Source: Ruminococcus flavefaciens (GTDB taxonomy: Bacteria; Bacillota; Clostridia; Oscillospirales; Ruminococcaceae). From it: a stretch of 49,060 nt of DNA. Position numbers and translations under genes: made by a program. The stretch spans positions 1 through 49,060 of the forward strand of contig CACXEJ010000052.1 of NCBI GenBank assembly GCA_902766595.1, in the 5' to 3' direction. The notes beneath the pieces were generated by a model that ran no database searches, was not told the origin of the DNA, and worked only from the letters and a program-made list of their open reading frames with translations. Each line of letters begins with the position of its first letter. Positions within the stretch are counted from its first letter, which is position 1. This document shows positions 33,777-42,508 of this stretch, in pieces.

Positions 33777-34271
33777 ATGAAAAAACAGCTTATTGCAGCA
33801 GCTCTTATAACAGCAATGTTTGCATCACTTGCATCGTGCGGAAAGAGTTCAAAGGCTGCTGATACGAATTATATTTACGGAAAAATAGACTCGATTTCCG
33901 GCAACGATGTCGTTCTGCTGCTCGCAGAAGAGAATACTGATAATACAGGCGCTGAGAATGACGAAGAAGAGACCGGTACTTCTGAGAAGAAGTCTTCCGT
34001 AAAACATTCAGGCAGAAATAAAGGCGAGAAGCCGGAGGGCTTTTCAAGACCTGAGAACGGTGAGAAGCCTGAACGTGGCGGAAATAACAGCAAGTACACT
34101 CTTACAGGTGAACAGGAAGAGGTCCGTATCCCTGTCGGAACAGATGTTACCACAAGTGACGGCGTAAAGACCGATTTTGACGCTCTTAAAGCCGGAAACA
34201 TCATAAAGTGCAGCGTCGAAAAGGACAGCGACGGCAAGGACGTTGTTAAAGAAGTTTGGATAGTTGAGTAA
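33777..34271 (+). CDS. Small lipoprotein in the export operon
   Basis: A 164-residue protein with a lipoprotein signal peptide ending LASC (Cys at about residue 21). It has SDs GAGGAG upstream of the ATG at 33777 (an ATG 18 nt upstream has none). The middle is charged and disordered with repeats GEKPEGFSRPENGEKPERGG-like, then a small beta domain (YTLTGEQEEVRIPVGTDVTTSDG) that resembles secreted beta-rich domains (DUF5666-like). It lies 24 nt after the permease and 12 nt before the ATPase, so it probably works with the exporter, as a substrate or periplasm-side accessory. No family is certain. Confidence 0.75.
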   Translation: MKKQLIAAALITAMFASLASCGKSSKAADTNYIYGKIDSISGNDVVLLLAEENTDNTGAENDEEETGTSEKKSSVKHSGRNKGEKPEGFSRPENGEKPERGGNNSKYTLTGEQEEVRIPVGTDVTTSDGVKTDFDALKAGNIIKCSVEKDSDGKDVVKEVWIVE

Positions 34272-34283
34272 TGAGGTGAGCGT

Positions 34284-34970
34284 ATGTCAGCAGAACAGAT
34301 AATATCAATGCAGCAGGTGCGCAAGAGTTACAAAATGGGAGCTGAGCAGCTGAACGTCCTCAAGGGGATAGATTTCACGGTCAACAAGGGCGAGTTTACG
34401 GCTATACTGGGACCGTCGGGCTCCGGAAAATCAACGCTTATGAATATCATCGGCTGTATGGATACTCTCGACAGCGGCTCATATTCCCTCAACGGCATTC
34501 CGATACACAATACCAAGGAGCGTGAGCTCACGAAGATAAGAAACCACGAGATAGGCTTCATCTTTCAGAATTACCACCTGATACCGACATACACAGTGAT
34601 ACAGAATATCATAATGCCGCTGCTAATGCGCGGTCAGGACAGAAGATCAGCCGAAAAGGACTGCGGCGAGATCATCGAGATGCTCGGACTCTCTGAACGC
34701 ATACACCACAAACCGTCAGAGCTTTCAGGCGGTCAGCGTCAGAGAGTTGCGATCGCCCGCGCACTGTGCAGCAATCCCTCACTGCTGCTTGCAGATGAAC
34801 CTACCGGCGCTCTCGATCAGAACAGCGGTACAGAGGTTCTTAAGCTCTTTAAAAAGCTCCACGAAATGGGAAATACTATCGTTATGATAACTCATGATCT
34901 CAATGTTGCTCAGTGGGCTGAAAGGACCGTTCGTATCGTGGATGGAGAAATGTTTGAAGAAACAGCGTAA
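34284..34970 (+). CDS. MacB/LolD-like ABC transporter ATPase
   Basis: A 228-residue ATP-binding protein. Walker A GPSGSGKST, Q-loop FIFQNYHLIP, signature [15 protein letters not shown], Walker B LLLADEPTGALD and the H-loop ITHDLNVAQWAERTVRI are all in place. The N-terminal MQQVRKSYKMGAEQLNVLKGIDF is typical of MacB/LolD/FtsE-type ATPases. It powers the permease at 32352. Starts 12 nt after the lipoprotein and ends before a terminator at 34980. Confidence 0.95.
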   Translation: MSAEQIISMQQVRKSYKMGAEQLNVLKGIDFTVNKGEFTAILGPSGSGKSTLMNIIGCMDTLDSGSYSLNGIPIHNTKERELTKIRNHEIGFIFQNYHLIPTYTVIQNIIMPLLMRGQDRRSAEKDCGEIIEMLGLSERIHHKPSELSGGQRQRVAIARALCSNPSLLLADEPTGALDQNSGTEVLKLFKKLHEMGNTIVMITHDLNVAQWAERTVRIVDGEMFEETA

Positions 34971-34979
34971 ATAAAAACA

Positions 34980-35003
34980 GGTCTCAATAAGAGACCGGTT
35001 TTG
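34980..35003 (+). terminator. Terminator of the export operon
   Basis: GGTCTC (34980-34985), loop AATAA, GAGACC (34991-34996), then GGTTTTG. The stem is short (6 bp). A stronger hairpin follows at 35020. Confidence 0.6.
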
Positions 35004-35019
35004 TGTTTGTATCTCAACG

Positions 35020-35048
35020 AGAAAACTCCCCGCGAGGGGGAGTTTTCT
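35020..35048. terminator. Hairpin between convergent genes
   Basis: AGAAAACTCCCC (35020-35031), loop GCGA, then GGGG(G)AGTTTTCT (35036-35048), a 12-bp stem with one bulged G. The T/A-rich ends could terminate on either strand. Confidence 0.65.
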
Positions 35049-35062
35049 GCTAAAAGGAATGT

Positions 35063-36262
35063 TTAAGACTCGAAGGAAGTAATAAGTCCGAGCTTGAATT
35101 TTTGTATCAGGAGTGCGTCTTCATTGGTGAGACCTTTCTTGCCATCGACATCGGCGTTGATCTCGCCCTGAGGCTTGATGCTGAGTTCTGATTTGCCCTG
35201 AGCGTACTTGTCGGGGTTGGTAGCTACCTGCATTACGAGAACAGCGTCAGCGATGTTTACCTGACCGTCGCAGTTAGCATCGCCTTTTTTAAGTTCTGTT
35301 TCTGATGTCGGAACATACTCCTCAAATACGACGGTCGCCCTCTGCAGGAACTGATCGCTTGCTGATTTCTCAACAGCGTCCCAGCTTTCTCTTGTGCCGT
35401 AGAATGTTATCGTTGCAGTTCCTTTAGCATCGGAGAAGCCGTAGCTATCTATGCTCTTTAATTTTTCGGAGAGCTTGAGTGATGTCAGCTTATCGCAATA
35501 GGCGAAAGCCATGCTTTCAATAGCTGTAGCACCCTTTGCTTCGACTGATGTCAGATTTGAGCAATAAAAGAATGTATTGTCTGATATCTTGTACACGCCT
35601 TCCGGATAAATCACGGAAGTTATATCCATATTTCGTGCAAACGCACTTGCAGCGACATATTTGACTTCGGAAGGGATTACAACATCTCCCTTTGCGTCCT
35701 GCGCGTCGATCAGAGAGCCGTTTACTATAACAAGAGGTCCATTTTTACGCTGCTCTTCGATCCATGGTGTACCGTCGAAAACCTTTGAAGAAAACTCGAC
35801 CACACGATCGGGAAATTCTACTGTCGAGAGAGACTTGCAGTATTCAAAAGCGCGTATACCAACAGTTTTCAGGTTAGCCGGTAATTTTACAGATTTCAGC
35901 TTCGTACACATATTGAAAGCGTAGTTTCCTATATCAGTAACAGAATTCGGTATAGTTACGTTTTCTAATGACGAGTATCCGCAAAAAGCGTTCATATGTA
36001 TCGCGGTTACGGGAACGCCTTCAATGGTATCCGGTATCTCTATTGAAGTTGCTGACAGATCGCCGCCGCTGATCTCAACATGGTCGGAATATTTCATATA
36101 TTTCAGAGTTCCTTCCGTACCAGTGGTATAAGCCTCTTCTGCGTTTGCCGAGATAGGTGCCGCCGAAAGCATAGTTCCCTGAAGCGCAGAAACAGCTCCA
36201 GTCGTGAGAGTGAATGCTGCTGCAAAAGCGGTGAGTTTCATTAATGCTTTTTTAGTGGTCAT
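35063..36262 (-). CDS. Secreted LRR_5 protein with dockerin (second copy)
   Basis: A 399-residue secreted protein, related to the one at 26332. Signal peptide about residues 1-41, then a conserved N-terminal beta strand set (GTLKYMKYSDHVEISGG), and about 8 LRR_5 repeats (SLENVTIPNSVTDIGNYAF type). The linker is short, and the dockerin reads GDANCDGQVNIADAVLVMQ and DVDGKKGLTNEDALLIQK, with both Ca-binding loops complete. It probably docks on a scaffoldin as a non-catalytic cellulosome component. Good SD AGGAGGGG upstream. The two LRR genes flank the export operon in the same orientation. Confidence 0.9.
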   Translation of the reverse strand: MTTKKALMKLTAFAAAFTLTTGAVSALQGTMLSAAPISANAEEAYTTGTEGTLKYMKYSDHVEISGGDLSATSIEIPDTIEGVPVTAIHMNAFCGYSSLENVTIPNSVTDIGNYAFNMCTKLKSVKLPANLKTVGIRAFEYCKSLSTVEFPDRVVEFSSKVFDGTPWIEEQRKNGPLVIVNGSLIDAQDAKGDVVIPSEVKYVAASAFARNMDITSVIYPEGVYKISDNTFFYCSNLTSVEAKGATAIESMAFAYCDKLTSLKLSEKLKSIDSYGFSDAKGTATITFYGTRESWDAVEKSASDQFLQRATVVFEEYVPTSETELKKGDANCDGQVNIADAVLVMQVATNPDKYAQGKSELSIKPQGEINADVDGKKGLTNEDALLIQKFKLGLITSFES

Positions 36263-36495
36263 AAATACCCCTCCTTAGTTGTTTCTCCATAAATGTATTC
36301 TTGGAAGCTTCTTGATTGTTCCGGCGGCAAATAATCGAGCAGTTTTCCTGCGCTTTTATAGCTCTGCATCTTCCGCAGAATGGGAAGCTATAAGGATATT
36401 ACGCTCAGAACTTCTTTCAGGTATACATTAATGGTATTGTCGTAGCAGCACGGACATATCGTATATATAATAACGCAAAAACAGTGCAGCTATAT

Positions 36496-37584
36496 TCATC
36501 CGCTGATAAAGCTTCTGAATCTGTTGATACCGGACTCGTAACTATATTCTATTCCTGAAGAATAGTTCTTAACTATCGAAGCAGAGATCTGATCACCGTC
36601 AGTGACAGGATCAAACCTTTCGCCTCCGTAAGTAACCTCAATATTTGAACTTCCATCAGATTCCGAGATCTCGATAGTTATGTATATAGGGAAAACATTC
36701 TCACGTACAGAAATTCCTTGCATAACTATCTCTTCAAAAACAAGTACAAGATTTCTGACCATTTTTGGAGACAGCATATTCCTCCTGCCGAAGTTCTCGA
36801 TTTCAGAGGAATGACCGATAAAATCAAAGTCTGCATTTCCCACAGTCAGCCTGAGCTGTTTCAGACGTTTTATGAACATTCTCGTTTTTTCCTTTTCAGG
36901 CGAACCGAATATTTTGTCGGCCGTTCCTTCTTCATAGATACCACCCTCGTCCATATAGAACACCCTCGTCGATACATCACGGGCAAATCTCATTTCGTGG
37001 GTGACTATTAGCATTGTCATACCATCTTTGGCAAGAGAGCGGATTACCTGCAAAACCTCGCTGACCATAGTCGGATCAAGGGCGGAAGTAGGCTCATCAA
37101 AAAGTATCACATCCGGCTTCATAGCTATCGCTCTTGCTATCGCCACACGCTGTTTCTGACCGCCGGAGAGCTCGTCCGGAAAATTGTATGCCTTTTCGGA
37201 AAGTCCGACCTTTTTCAGCAGTTCCATACCTTCTCTGAAAGCGTCCTGCTTCTTCATTTTAAGCAGATCAACGGGACCAGCCATAATGTTACCGATAACA
37301 TTGAGGTTGTTGAACAGATTGAACGACTGGAAGACCATTCCCATTTTTTGTCTGACATTCCTCATTTTACACTTTGATGAGGTAATGTCTTCTCCGTTAA
37401 ATATCACCTTACCGGAAGTAGGAGCCTCAAGCTGATTAAGACACCTGAGCAGAGTTGACTTTCCTGTTCCGGAAGGACCGATGACGGATATGACATCGCC
37501 CTTGTTTATCTCGGCACATACGTCTTTGAGCGGTGTGACATTCGGATATTCTTTTCTGAGATGCTCTATCTTTATCATACTCAT
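36496..37584 (-). CDS. Amino-acid ABC transporter ATPase with a GHKL-like C-terminal extension
   Basis: A 362-residue protein. Residues 1-245 are a polar amino-acid transporter ATPase (GlnQ type): Walker [10 protein letters not shown] (37-45), signature [16 protein letters not shown], Walker [15 protein letters not shown]-loop VTHEM. Normal GlnQ is about 245 residues. Residues 246-362 form a separate domain that resembles an anti-sigma/GHKL ATPase fold: [19 protein letters not shown] (the E...N box with Q289 in place of Asn) and [12 protein letters not shown] (the region of the DxGxG box without the Asp). The nucleotide site thus looks degenerate. A regulatory role is likely (inference). Overlaps the permease gene by 4 nt. 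Confidence 0.88.
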   Translation of the reverse strand: MSMIKIEHLRKEYPNVTPLKDVCAEINKGDVISVIGPSGTGKSTLLRCLNQLEAPTSGKVIFNGEDITSSKCKMRNVRQKMGMVFQSFNLFNNLNVIGNIMAGPVDLLKMKKQDAFREGMELLKKVGLSEKAYNFPDELSGGQKQRVAIARAIAMKPDVILFDEPTSALDPTMVSEVLQVIRSLAKDGMTMLIVTHEMRFARDVSTRVFYMDEGGIYEEGTADKIFGSPEKEKTRMFIKRLKQLRLTVGNADFDFIGHSSEIENFGRRNMLSPKMVRNLVLVFEEIVMQGISVRENVFPIYITIEISESDGSSNIEVTYGGERFDPVTDGDQISASIVKNYSSGIEYSYESGINRFRSFISG

Positions 37585-38324
37585 TTTTTCAACGCTCCTT
37601 TCGCAGTCCTCTTTCTTCTTTTCGGATCGATCTGTTTAAGCAGCAAGTTAAGCAGTATTGATATTATCCATGCAAGAATAAAGTAAATCACAGCCGTAAA
37701 GATAAGTGGGAAGAAAGCCTCATATGTACGGCTTCTGATGATGTCTGCCATCTTGTTCAGATCCTGTACTGCAATATATCCGACGATTGAGGTGTTCTTG
37801 AGAAGTGAGATGACCTCACCGCGATACACGGGAAGTGATCTCACAGCAGCCTGTGGAAATACGAATCTGAAAAACGTCTGATACTCGGAATAGCCGAGCG
37901 CAAGTGCAGCTTCACGCTGACCTTTATCGACGCTTTCTATTCCTGAGCGCAATATCTCGGAAGCATATGCGCTGAAATTGAGTGAGAAGCCAATTATCGC
38001 CACACGTTCCGCCGTGATGTCAGATTTTTCAAAAATTATATAGTACATTATCATCAGCAGAACTACTATCGGAGTTCCCTGTATCAGTTTGACATAGAGA
38101 TTGCATATGCCGCCTGCAAGGATACTGTCAGTTCGTCTGAACAGGCATATAAGAAATGCGAGCACAGTTCCGAACAGAACGGACATAAAAGTGATAAAGC
38201 AGGTAGTTTTTGTGCCGCGGATTATCAGCTTATACCTGTCCTCACGGATGAAGTTCTTGTTAAAACTGTCTTTAAGAGAAGAAAGCCATGAACTGCTGTC
38301 TCCTGTATCATTATCCTGCACCAT
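37581..38324 (-). CDS. Amino-acid ABC transporter permease (frameshifted from its binding protein)
   Basis: A 247-residue permease of the HisM/GlnP family with five TM helices and the EAA-loop region [31 protein letters not shown]. There is no SD in front of the ATG at 38324. The frame stays open upstream of it (38325-38366) and reads IDFSDPIYTANIAF, the exact continuation of a substrate-binding domain that ends in VTEEERRK in the other frame. Thus this gene and the one at 38363 look like one fusion gene broken by a one-base shift. Alternatively the permease is made by frameshifting or re-initiation. Confidence 0.85.
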   Translation of the reverse strand: MVQDNDTGDSSSWLSSLKDSFNKNFIREDRYKLIIRGTKTTCFITFMSVLFGTVLAFLICLFRRTDSILAGGICNLYVKLIQGTPIVVLLMIMYYIIFEKSDITAERVAIIGFSLNFSAYASEILRSGIESVDKGQREAALALGYSEYQTFFRFVFPQAAVRSLPVYRGEVISLLKNTSIVGYIAVQDLNKMADIIRSRTYEAFFPLIFTAVIYFILAWIISILLNLLLKQIDPKRRKRTAKGALKK

Positions 38325-38362
38325 AAAAGCGATATTTGCAGTATATATCGGATCGGAGAAAT

Positions 38363-39859
38363 CTATTTTCTCCTTTCTTCTTCAGTAACATTCAGATTTG
38401 CGAATATACAGTCTATCTCATTTGAATTTGCAGCTGTAATGATACCGGAATAATTGTATACCCTGTATTCTATATCTGCATTGATATAAGCGGCAAATCG
38501 TTTTGAAAGCTCAATATCAAAGCCGGAAAGTTCACCGTTCATATAGAAACTGTACGGTTCAACAATACCTGTTGTGCCAACGACTATCTTCATATCAGGA
38601 GATTCGGGTTTGGGGATATCAGGCTCTTCATAGTTTTTTTCAACTATCCACCTGTTGTTCATTTCGTCCAGCGTACCGTCAGACTTCAGCATATTCAGAA
38701 AACCGTTGAGTTTTGTTGTCAGGTCAGGTATGGATGTCTTGCGGGATATTCCCACAGCTACATTGACCGGTTCGCCAAGATCTTTGCCGAGGAGCTTTAC
38801 TCCGGAAAGTCCGTTTTCGATCGCAGTTTCCATTTGCTTTCTGTCATATATATAAGCATCTATTTTTCCGAGCTTTACAGCCTCATACGCTGAAATGTTA
38901 TCATCAAACATCAGGAGTTTTGCATTCGGCAGATACTTTTCAGCAGCAAGCATACCAGAAGAACCAGTTGCCACACCAAGTGTATACGACGGATCATTCA
39001 TTTGCAGAGGATCAATATCTGAGCTGATCTCGTCTGCCCTCAGAACGAGCATAGAACCGCCGTTGTAAATAGTATCAGTGAAATACATATTTTCTTTTCT
39101 CTCTTCAGTAACAGAAACAGGTCCGATCAGAACATCATATTTTCCTGTACCCAAGCCGGCAAAGCAGGCAGCAGCATTTCCGTATTCAAATTCGAGACTG
39201 TACCCGTATTTCTCGGCAAATATATTTATAAGATCAACTGCGTAGCCAACAGGGGCGTCATTATTTAAGTAGGTAAACGGCGGTACATCAGGAAGCAGCG
39301 ATACCTTTATCGTTCCGTTTTCGCCGGTCAGATCATATTTTTCAGATGTAGTCTCCGGATCACTGCTTCCTGTCCACTTATCCTTTAATTGTTCCAGTTC
39401 ACCGTTTTCTTTCATTTCTGTGAGCATTTTATTAAACTCAGAGACATATTTCTCTGATAACGGATTTGCCTTTGTGAAAGCAAAACTGTAATCGTCTTCG
39501 ATCAAGGGCTTCTTCAGGTATGATACGCTGCTGTTCTCTATGCGGAGCCTCCTTGCGACAGGCTCGTCTTCAAGAAATGCGTCGATCTTATTGCTTACGA
39601 GTGCGGCAGTAAGGTCGCCGGTGCTGTCATAGTAATAATACTCACTGTCAGGAAATAATGTGAAACTCGCTTCTTCAAAAGCTGAGGAAGTCTTGATGCC
39701 GATCTTCTTTCCGTTATAGTCAGTATAGTCAGTAACCTTATCTGAATAGGATGAGGCACCGCTATGTTTGCTGCTGAATAGAATATTCACAGCGACAAAA
39801 GCTGAAAAAGCAAGTATAACTGCAATTATTATGATATCTGTCCGTTTGATCCTTGTCAT
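38363..39859 (-). CDS. ABC transporter substrate-binding protein with three SBP units, frameshifted end
   Basis: A 498-residue extracellular protein with an N-terminal TM anchor (about 8-29). It has SBP_bac_3 units at about 45-165 (second half of one lobe only), about 183-405 (complete: IKVSLLPDVPPFTYL, GYAVDLINIFAEKYG, DVLIGPVSVTEERKENMYFTDTIY) and about 423-498 (start of a third: MKIVVGTTGIVEPYSFY). The last unit stops at ANLNVTEEERRK, where the second unit continues with VTEERKENMYFTDT. A one-base shift at AAAATAG restores the frame into the permease. The start is chosen because AAGGAGGG lies upstream of M at 39859. The likely ligand is a polar amino acid. Confidence 0.82.
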   Translation of the reverse strand: MTRIKRTDIIIIAVILAFSAFVAVNILFSSKHSGASSYSDKVTDYTDYNGKKIGIKTSSAFEEASFTLFPDSEYYYYDSTGDLTAALVSNKIDAFLEDEPVARRLRIENSSVSYLKKPLIEDDYSFAFTKANPLSEKYVSEFNKMLTEMKENGELEQLKDKWTGSSDPETTSEKYDLTGENGTIKVSLLPDVPPFTYLNNDAPVGYAVDLINIFAEKYGYSLEFEYGNAAACFAGLGTGKYDVLIGPVSVTEERKENMYFTDTIYNGGSMLVLRADEISSDIDPLQMNDPSYTLGVATGSSGMLAAEKYLPNAKLLMFDDNISAYEAVKLGKIDAYIYDRKQMETAIENGLSGVKLLGKDLGEPVNVAVGISRKTSIPDLTTKLNGFLNMLKSDGTLDEMNNRWIVEKNYEEPDIPKPESPDMKIVVGTTGIVEPYSFYMNGELSGFDIELSKRFAAYINADIEYRVYNYSGIITAANSNEIDCIFANLNVTEEERRK

Positions 39860-39998
39860 GACCTTCCCTCCTTCAGCATTATTTGTCATTTAGAATAATG
39901 TCTGTTCAGCAAGTCTTTCTCATAGTTTTCCTCTTTATCAAAGACTCGCTCAACCTGCTCGTATATCAATGTAAACTCTGACGGTGATGCTTAAAAAC

Positions 39999-42182
39999 TT
40001 AGTGTTTTCTCTTCCTTACTGCAAAGGCAGCTCCGCTTAAGGCTGCGATAAATGCTATCGGCATTGCAACACCGCTGTCGCCGGTCTTGGGACTGTCAGA
40101 ATTGTCGCCTGACTGTATTGCTGGCGATGTTGTAGATGTGGCAGTATTGTTTGCAGCAGCAGTGATCTCAGTAGTATTGCTGGTCTCAGAAGTTGTTTCG
40201 TTTGTTTCGGCAGTAGCAGTGACAGTCGTATCGCTTGTTGTATCTGTCTCTTCAGGAGCACTTGCGTAGCTCAGTCCATAGCCTGTGCCATAAAGTATCT
40301 CGTCTGTGTACTCAGACTTATCATTGACGCCGTAAACATCAACGGGCAGCTTGCCTGTGGGGGAATTACCTCCCAATATCGTTATCAGAGCCGCAGGATA
40401 ATTCACGCCGTATGCAGGATTTTCCTGACCGTCAACCGGGAGCGCGTTCATACCGTTTGCACAGTATGCAGCAACGATAGCGTCTGCTGACTGGAAACGC
40501 GCAACATCATAAGGGATATTTGCGCTGAGGAATATGACCTTCTTACCGTTTGCATGGGCAAGTTCGATAAGGTCATCGGCAAATTTCGCCTGCCAGCCGC
40601 GTGCTTCGTTGTTCTTATCAAGGTTTGCAGCACTGTACATCTCATATGCAAGTATCACGACATCACTGTTTTTGATATTTTCCTCAAATTCAGACGCATC
40701 GTGATTTCTTAGCAATATGCAGTCGGCAGTAACAGTGTCAGGTACCAATCCATCTTTTTTCAGTCTGTCAAGAGCAAAGTGAATAGTGTTTTCAACATTG
40801 GCGTAAGGATAGAAGTATGCTACCCTGCTGTTATCATTCAGCTTCAGCGGCAGAATATCGTCGTCATTCTTCACTAAGGTAACACCCTTTTCCGCTATCT
40901 GCAAAGCCTTTTCTCTGTTTTCAGCAGAGCCCACTATCTTCATAGCATTCTCAGTGCTGGGAGCTTCATAGTCGAGAACGCCTCTGTTCTGCTTCATAGT
41001 AAGTATTCTTGTAACGGACTTGTCTATGCTCTCCGCTGAGATCTCTCCATCTTCGACTCTCTTTGCAATATCCGCTACATATTTTTCCATTTTTGCGATG
41101 TCCTCGCTGTTCTGGACATACATCGGTTCAAGCATAATATCAACATCTGCGTTGATAGCAAGGACAGCGGCGTCAACATTGTCAAAGTTTTTCTGGATAG
41201 CGTCCATCATCATTGAATCGGTGGTAACAACGCCGTCATAGCCGAGATCGTTTCTGAGAATACCAGTTATCATCGTCTTTGAGAGCGTAGCAGGAAGGCT
41301 GACCTTCTCGCCGCTCGAAGTTGAGATATATGTACCTGTCTCTATCTGCGGGAACTGTATATGAGCAGTCATTATCATATCCGTACTATTGAGAACTTCT
41401 TCGGTGTACGGCTTCAGCTCCAGAGCCTTTATCTCGTCATAGCTTTTATTAATGAGCGGCAGACCAACGTGGCTGTCGGTAGCGGTATCGCCGTGTCCGG
41501 GAAAGTGCTTGCAGGTAGTGATAACTCCCTCGCTTTGCAGTCCCTTGATGTACTGTGTTCCCATCTGACTGACTATATCGGGATCAGAAGAGAACGAGCG
41601 TACATTGATCACCGGATTGGAGGGATTGTTGTTTACGTCCAGCACAGGTGCCAAGTCGGTATTAATGCCGACAGCCTTTATCTCGCTGCCGATTATTTTA
41701 GCGTTCTCGAATGCGAGGGCTGGATCGTTCGCTGCACCAAGAGCCATATTTCCACAGGTAGGAGTGCCCGTACCGAGACGATAAATTGAACCGCCTTCCT
41801 GATCGGCACTTATCAGCATAGGGATACCGCATCTGCTGCTGAGAGCGGCCTGCTGTATCTCGTTTGTGAGTTTGACACTCTGGTCAGTCGTCTGGATATT
41901 ATCTGCAAACAGACAAATTCCTGCAAAGTTGTGAGCTTGAATGAACTGCGTTAACTCGTCGTTGAGGGAGGTTACGCTTGTAGTTCCGTCACTGCCGTCA
42001 GACCACGGGCGTAATGACAGCATTATCATCTGCTCAATTTTCTCCTGTGTAGTCATTTCTGCGACCATCTGCTCAACGCCTGAACTGCTGCTTTCTTCTG
42101 CTGCTAAAGCTGCCGTTCCTGCTGTTGGGATAGCCATTGCCGCTGCACTTAACATTGCTAATAAAGTTCTTAGTTTTTTCAT
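39999..42182 (-). CDS. Glycoside hydrolase family 3 (NagZ-like), wall-anchored
   Basis: A 727-residue secreted protein. Signal peptide residues 1-28. The GH3 barrel (about 35-400) has SADQEGGSIYRL, the NagZ-type loop KHFPGHGDTATDSHVGLP (225-242; catalytic His 238), and GVVTTDSMMMDAI with nucleophile Asp322. This loop points to beta-N-acetylhexosaminidase-like specificity. A second, Rossmann-like domain (about 430-640) is present, as in long GH3. The Thr/Ser-rich linker (about 640-690) leads to the sorting-like signal SPKTGD (near 697) - hydrophobic helix - RKRKH, so the protein is probably anchored by sortase. It may trim wall or chitin-derived glycans. No gene of the same direction adjoins it closely. 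Confidence 0.88.
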   Translation of the reverse strand: MKKLRTLLAMLSAAAMAIPTAGTAALAAEESSSSGVEQMVAEMTTQEKIEQMIMLSLRPWSDGSDGTTSVTSLNDELTQFIQAHNFAGICLFADNIQTTDQSVKLTNEIQQAALSSRCGIPMLISADQEGGSIYRLGTGTPTCGNMALGAANDPALAFENAKIIGSEIKAVGINTDLAPVLDVNNNPSNPVINVRSFSSDPDIVSQMGTQYIKGLQSEGVITTCKHFPGHGDTATDSHVGLPLINKSYDEIKALELKPYTEEVLNSTDMIMTAHIQFPQIETGTYISTSSGEKVSLPATLSKTMITGILRNDLGYDGVVTTDSMMMDAIQKNFDNVDAAVLAINADVDIMLEPMYVQNSEDIAKMEKYVADIAKRVEDGEISAESIDKSVTRILTMKQNRGVLDYEAPSTENAMKIVGSAENREKALQIAEKGVTLVKNDDDILPLKLNDNSRVAYFYPYANVENTIHFALDRLKKDGLVPDTVTADCILLRNHDASEFEENIKNSDVVILAYEMYSAANLDKNNEARGWQAKFADDLIELAHANGKKVIFLSANIPYDVARFQSADAIVAAYCANGMNALPVDGQENPAYGVNYPAALITILGGNSPTGKLPVDVYGVNDKSEYTDEILYGTGYGLSYASAPEETDTTSDTTVTATAETNETTSETSNTTEITAAANNTATSTTSPAIQSGDNSDSPKTGDSGVAMPIAFIAALSGAAFAVRKRKH

Positions 42183-42508
42183 ATTCTTCTCCTTTGGTGA
42201 AAATTGGCGGATATTCGTATGTTATGCGTATTATTCTCTGTTGTCCTTTAAGTATCTTATTCACTCTGCGCCTGAGTATCAGCAGCGAGCCGAAACAGCA
42301 GACACATACGACAGCTGCCGTTACATCGGCATCAAGATAGCAGAACACAACACAGCACTGATATTTCCGTTTTTCCTTGTTTATGAAATATTACTCATAA
42401 CCCCACCTCTTTGAAGATACTTGCTGCAAAAAGGAGCAAATATTGCATATCTTATTTTAACATAATAATTGTAGATTTGTGTTAAGATTTTGTTAATATT
42501 TCCTTTAG

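Noticed and set aside
35020-35048. Long GC hairpin as a possible small RNA or operator
   Set aside because: Position between convergent gene ends is simplest explained as a terminator.
36263-36495. Possible structured RNA in the 233-bp gap (TTATAGCT...AGCTATAA pair near 36356-36395)
   Set aside because: Only one weak pairing; most likely the terminator of the ABC operon and the promoter of the LRR gene. Not enough to name.
42073-42348. Minus-strand frame upstream of the GH3 start with one TM-like stretch
   Set aside because: It has no ATG/SD, overlaps the GH3 signal peptide in another frame, and has stops just upstream; kept only as a note.
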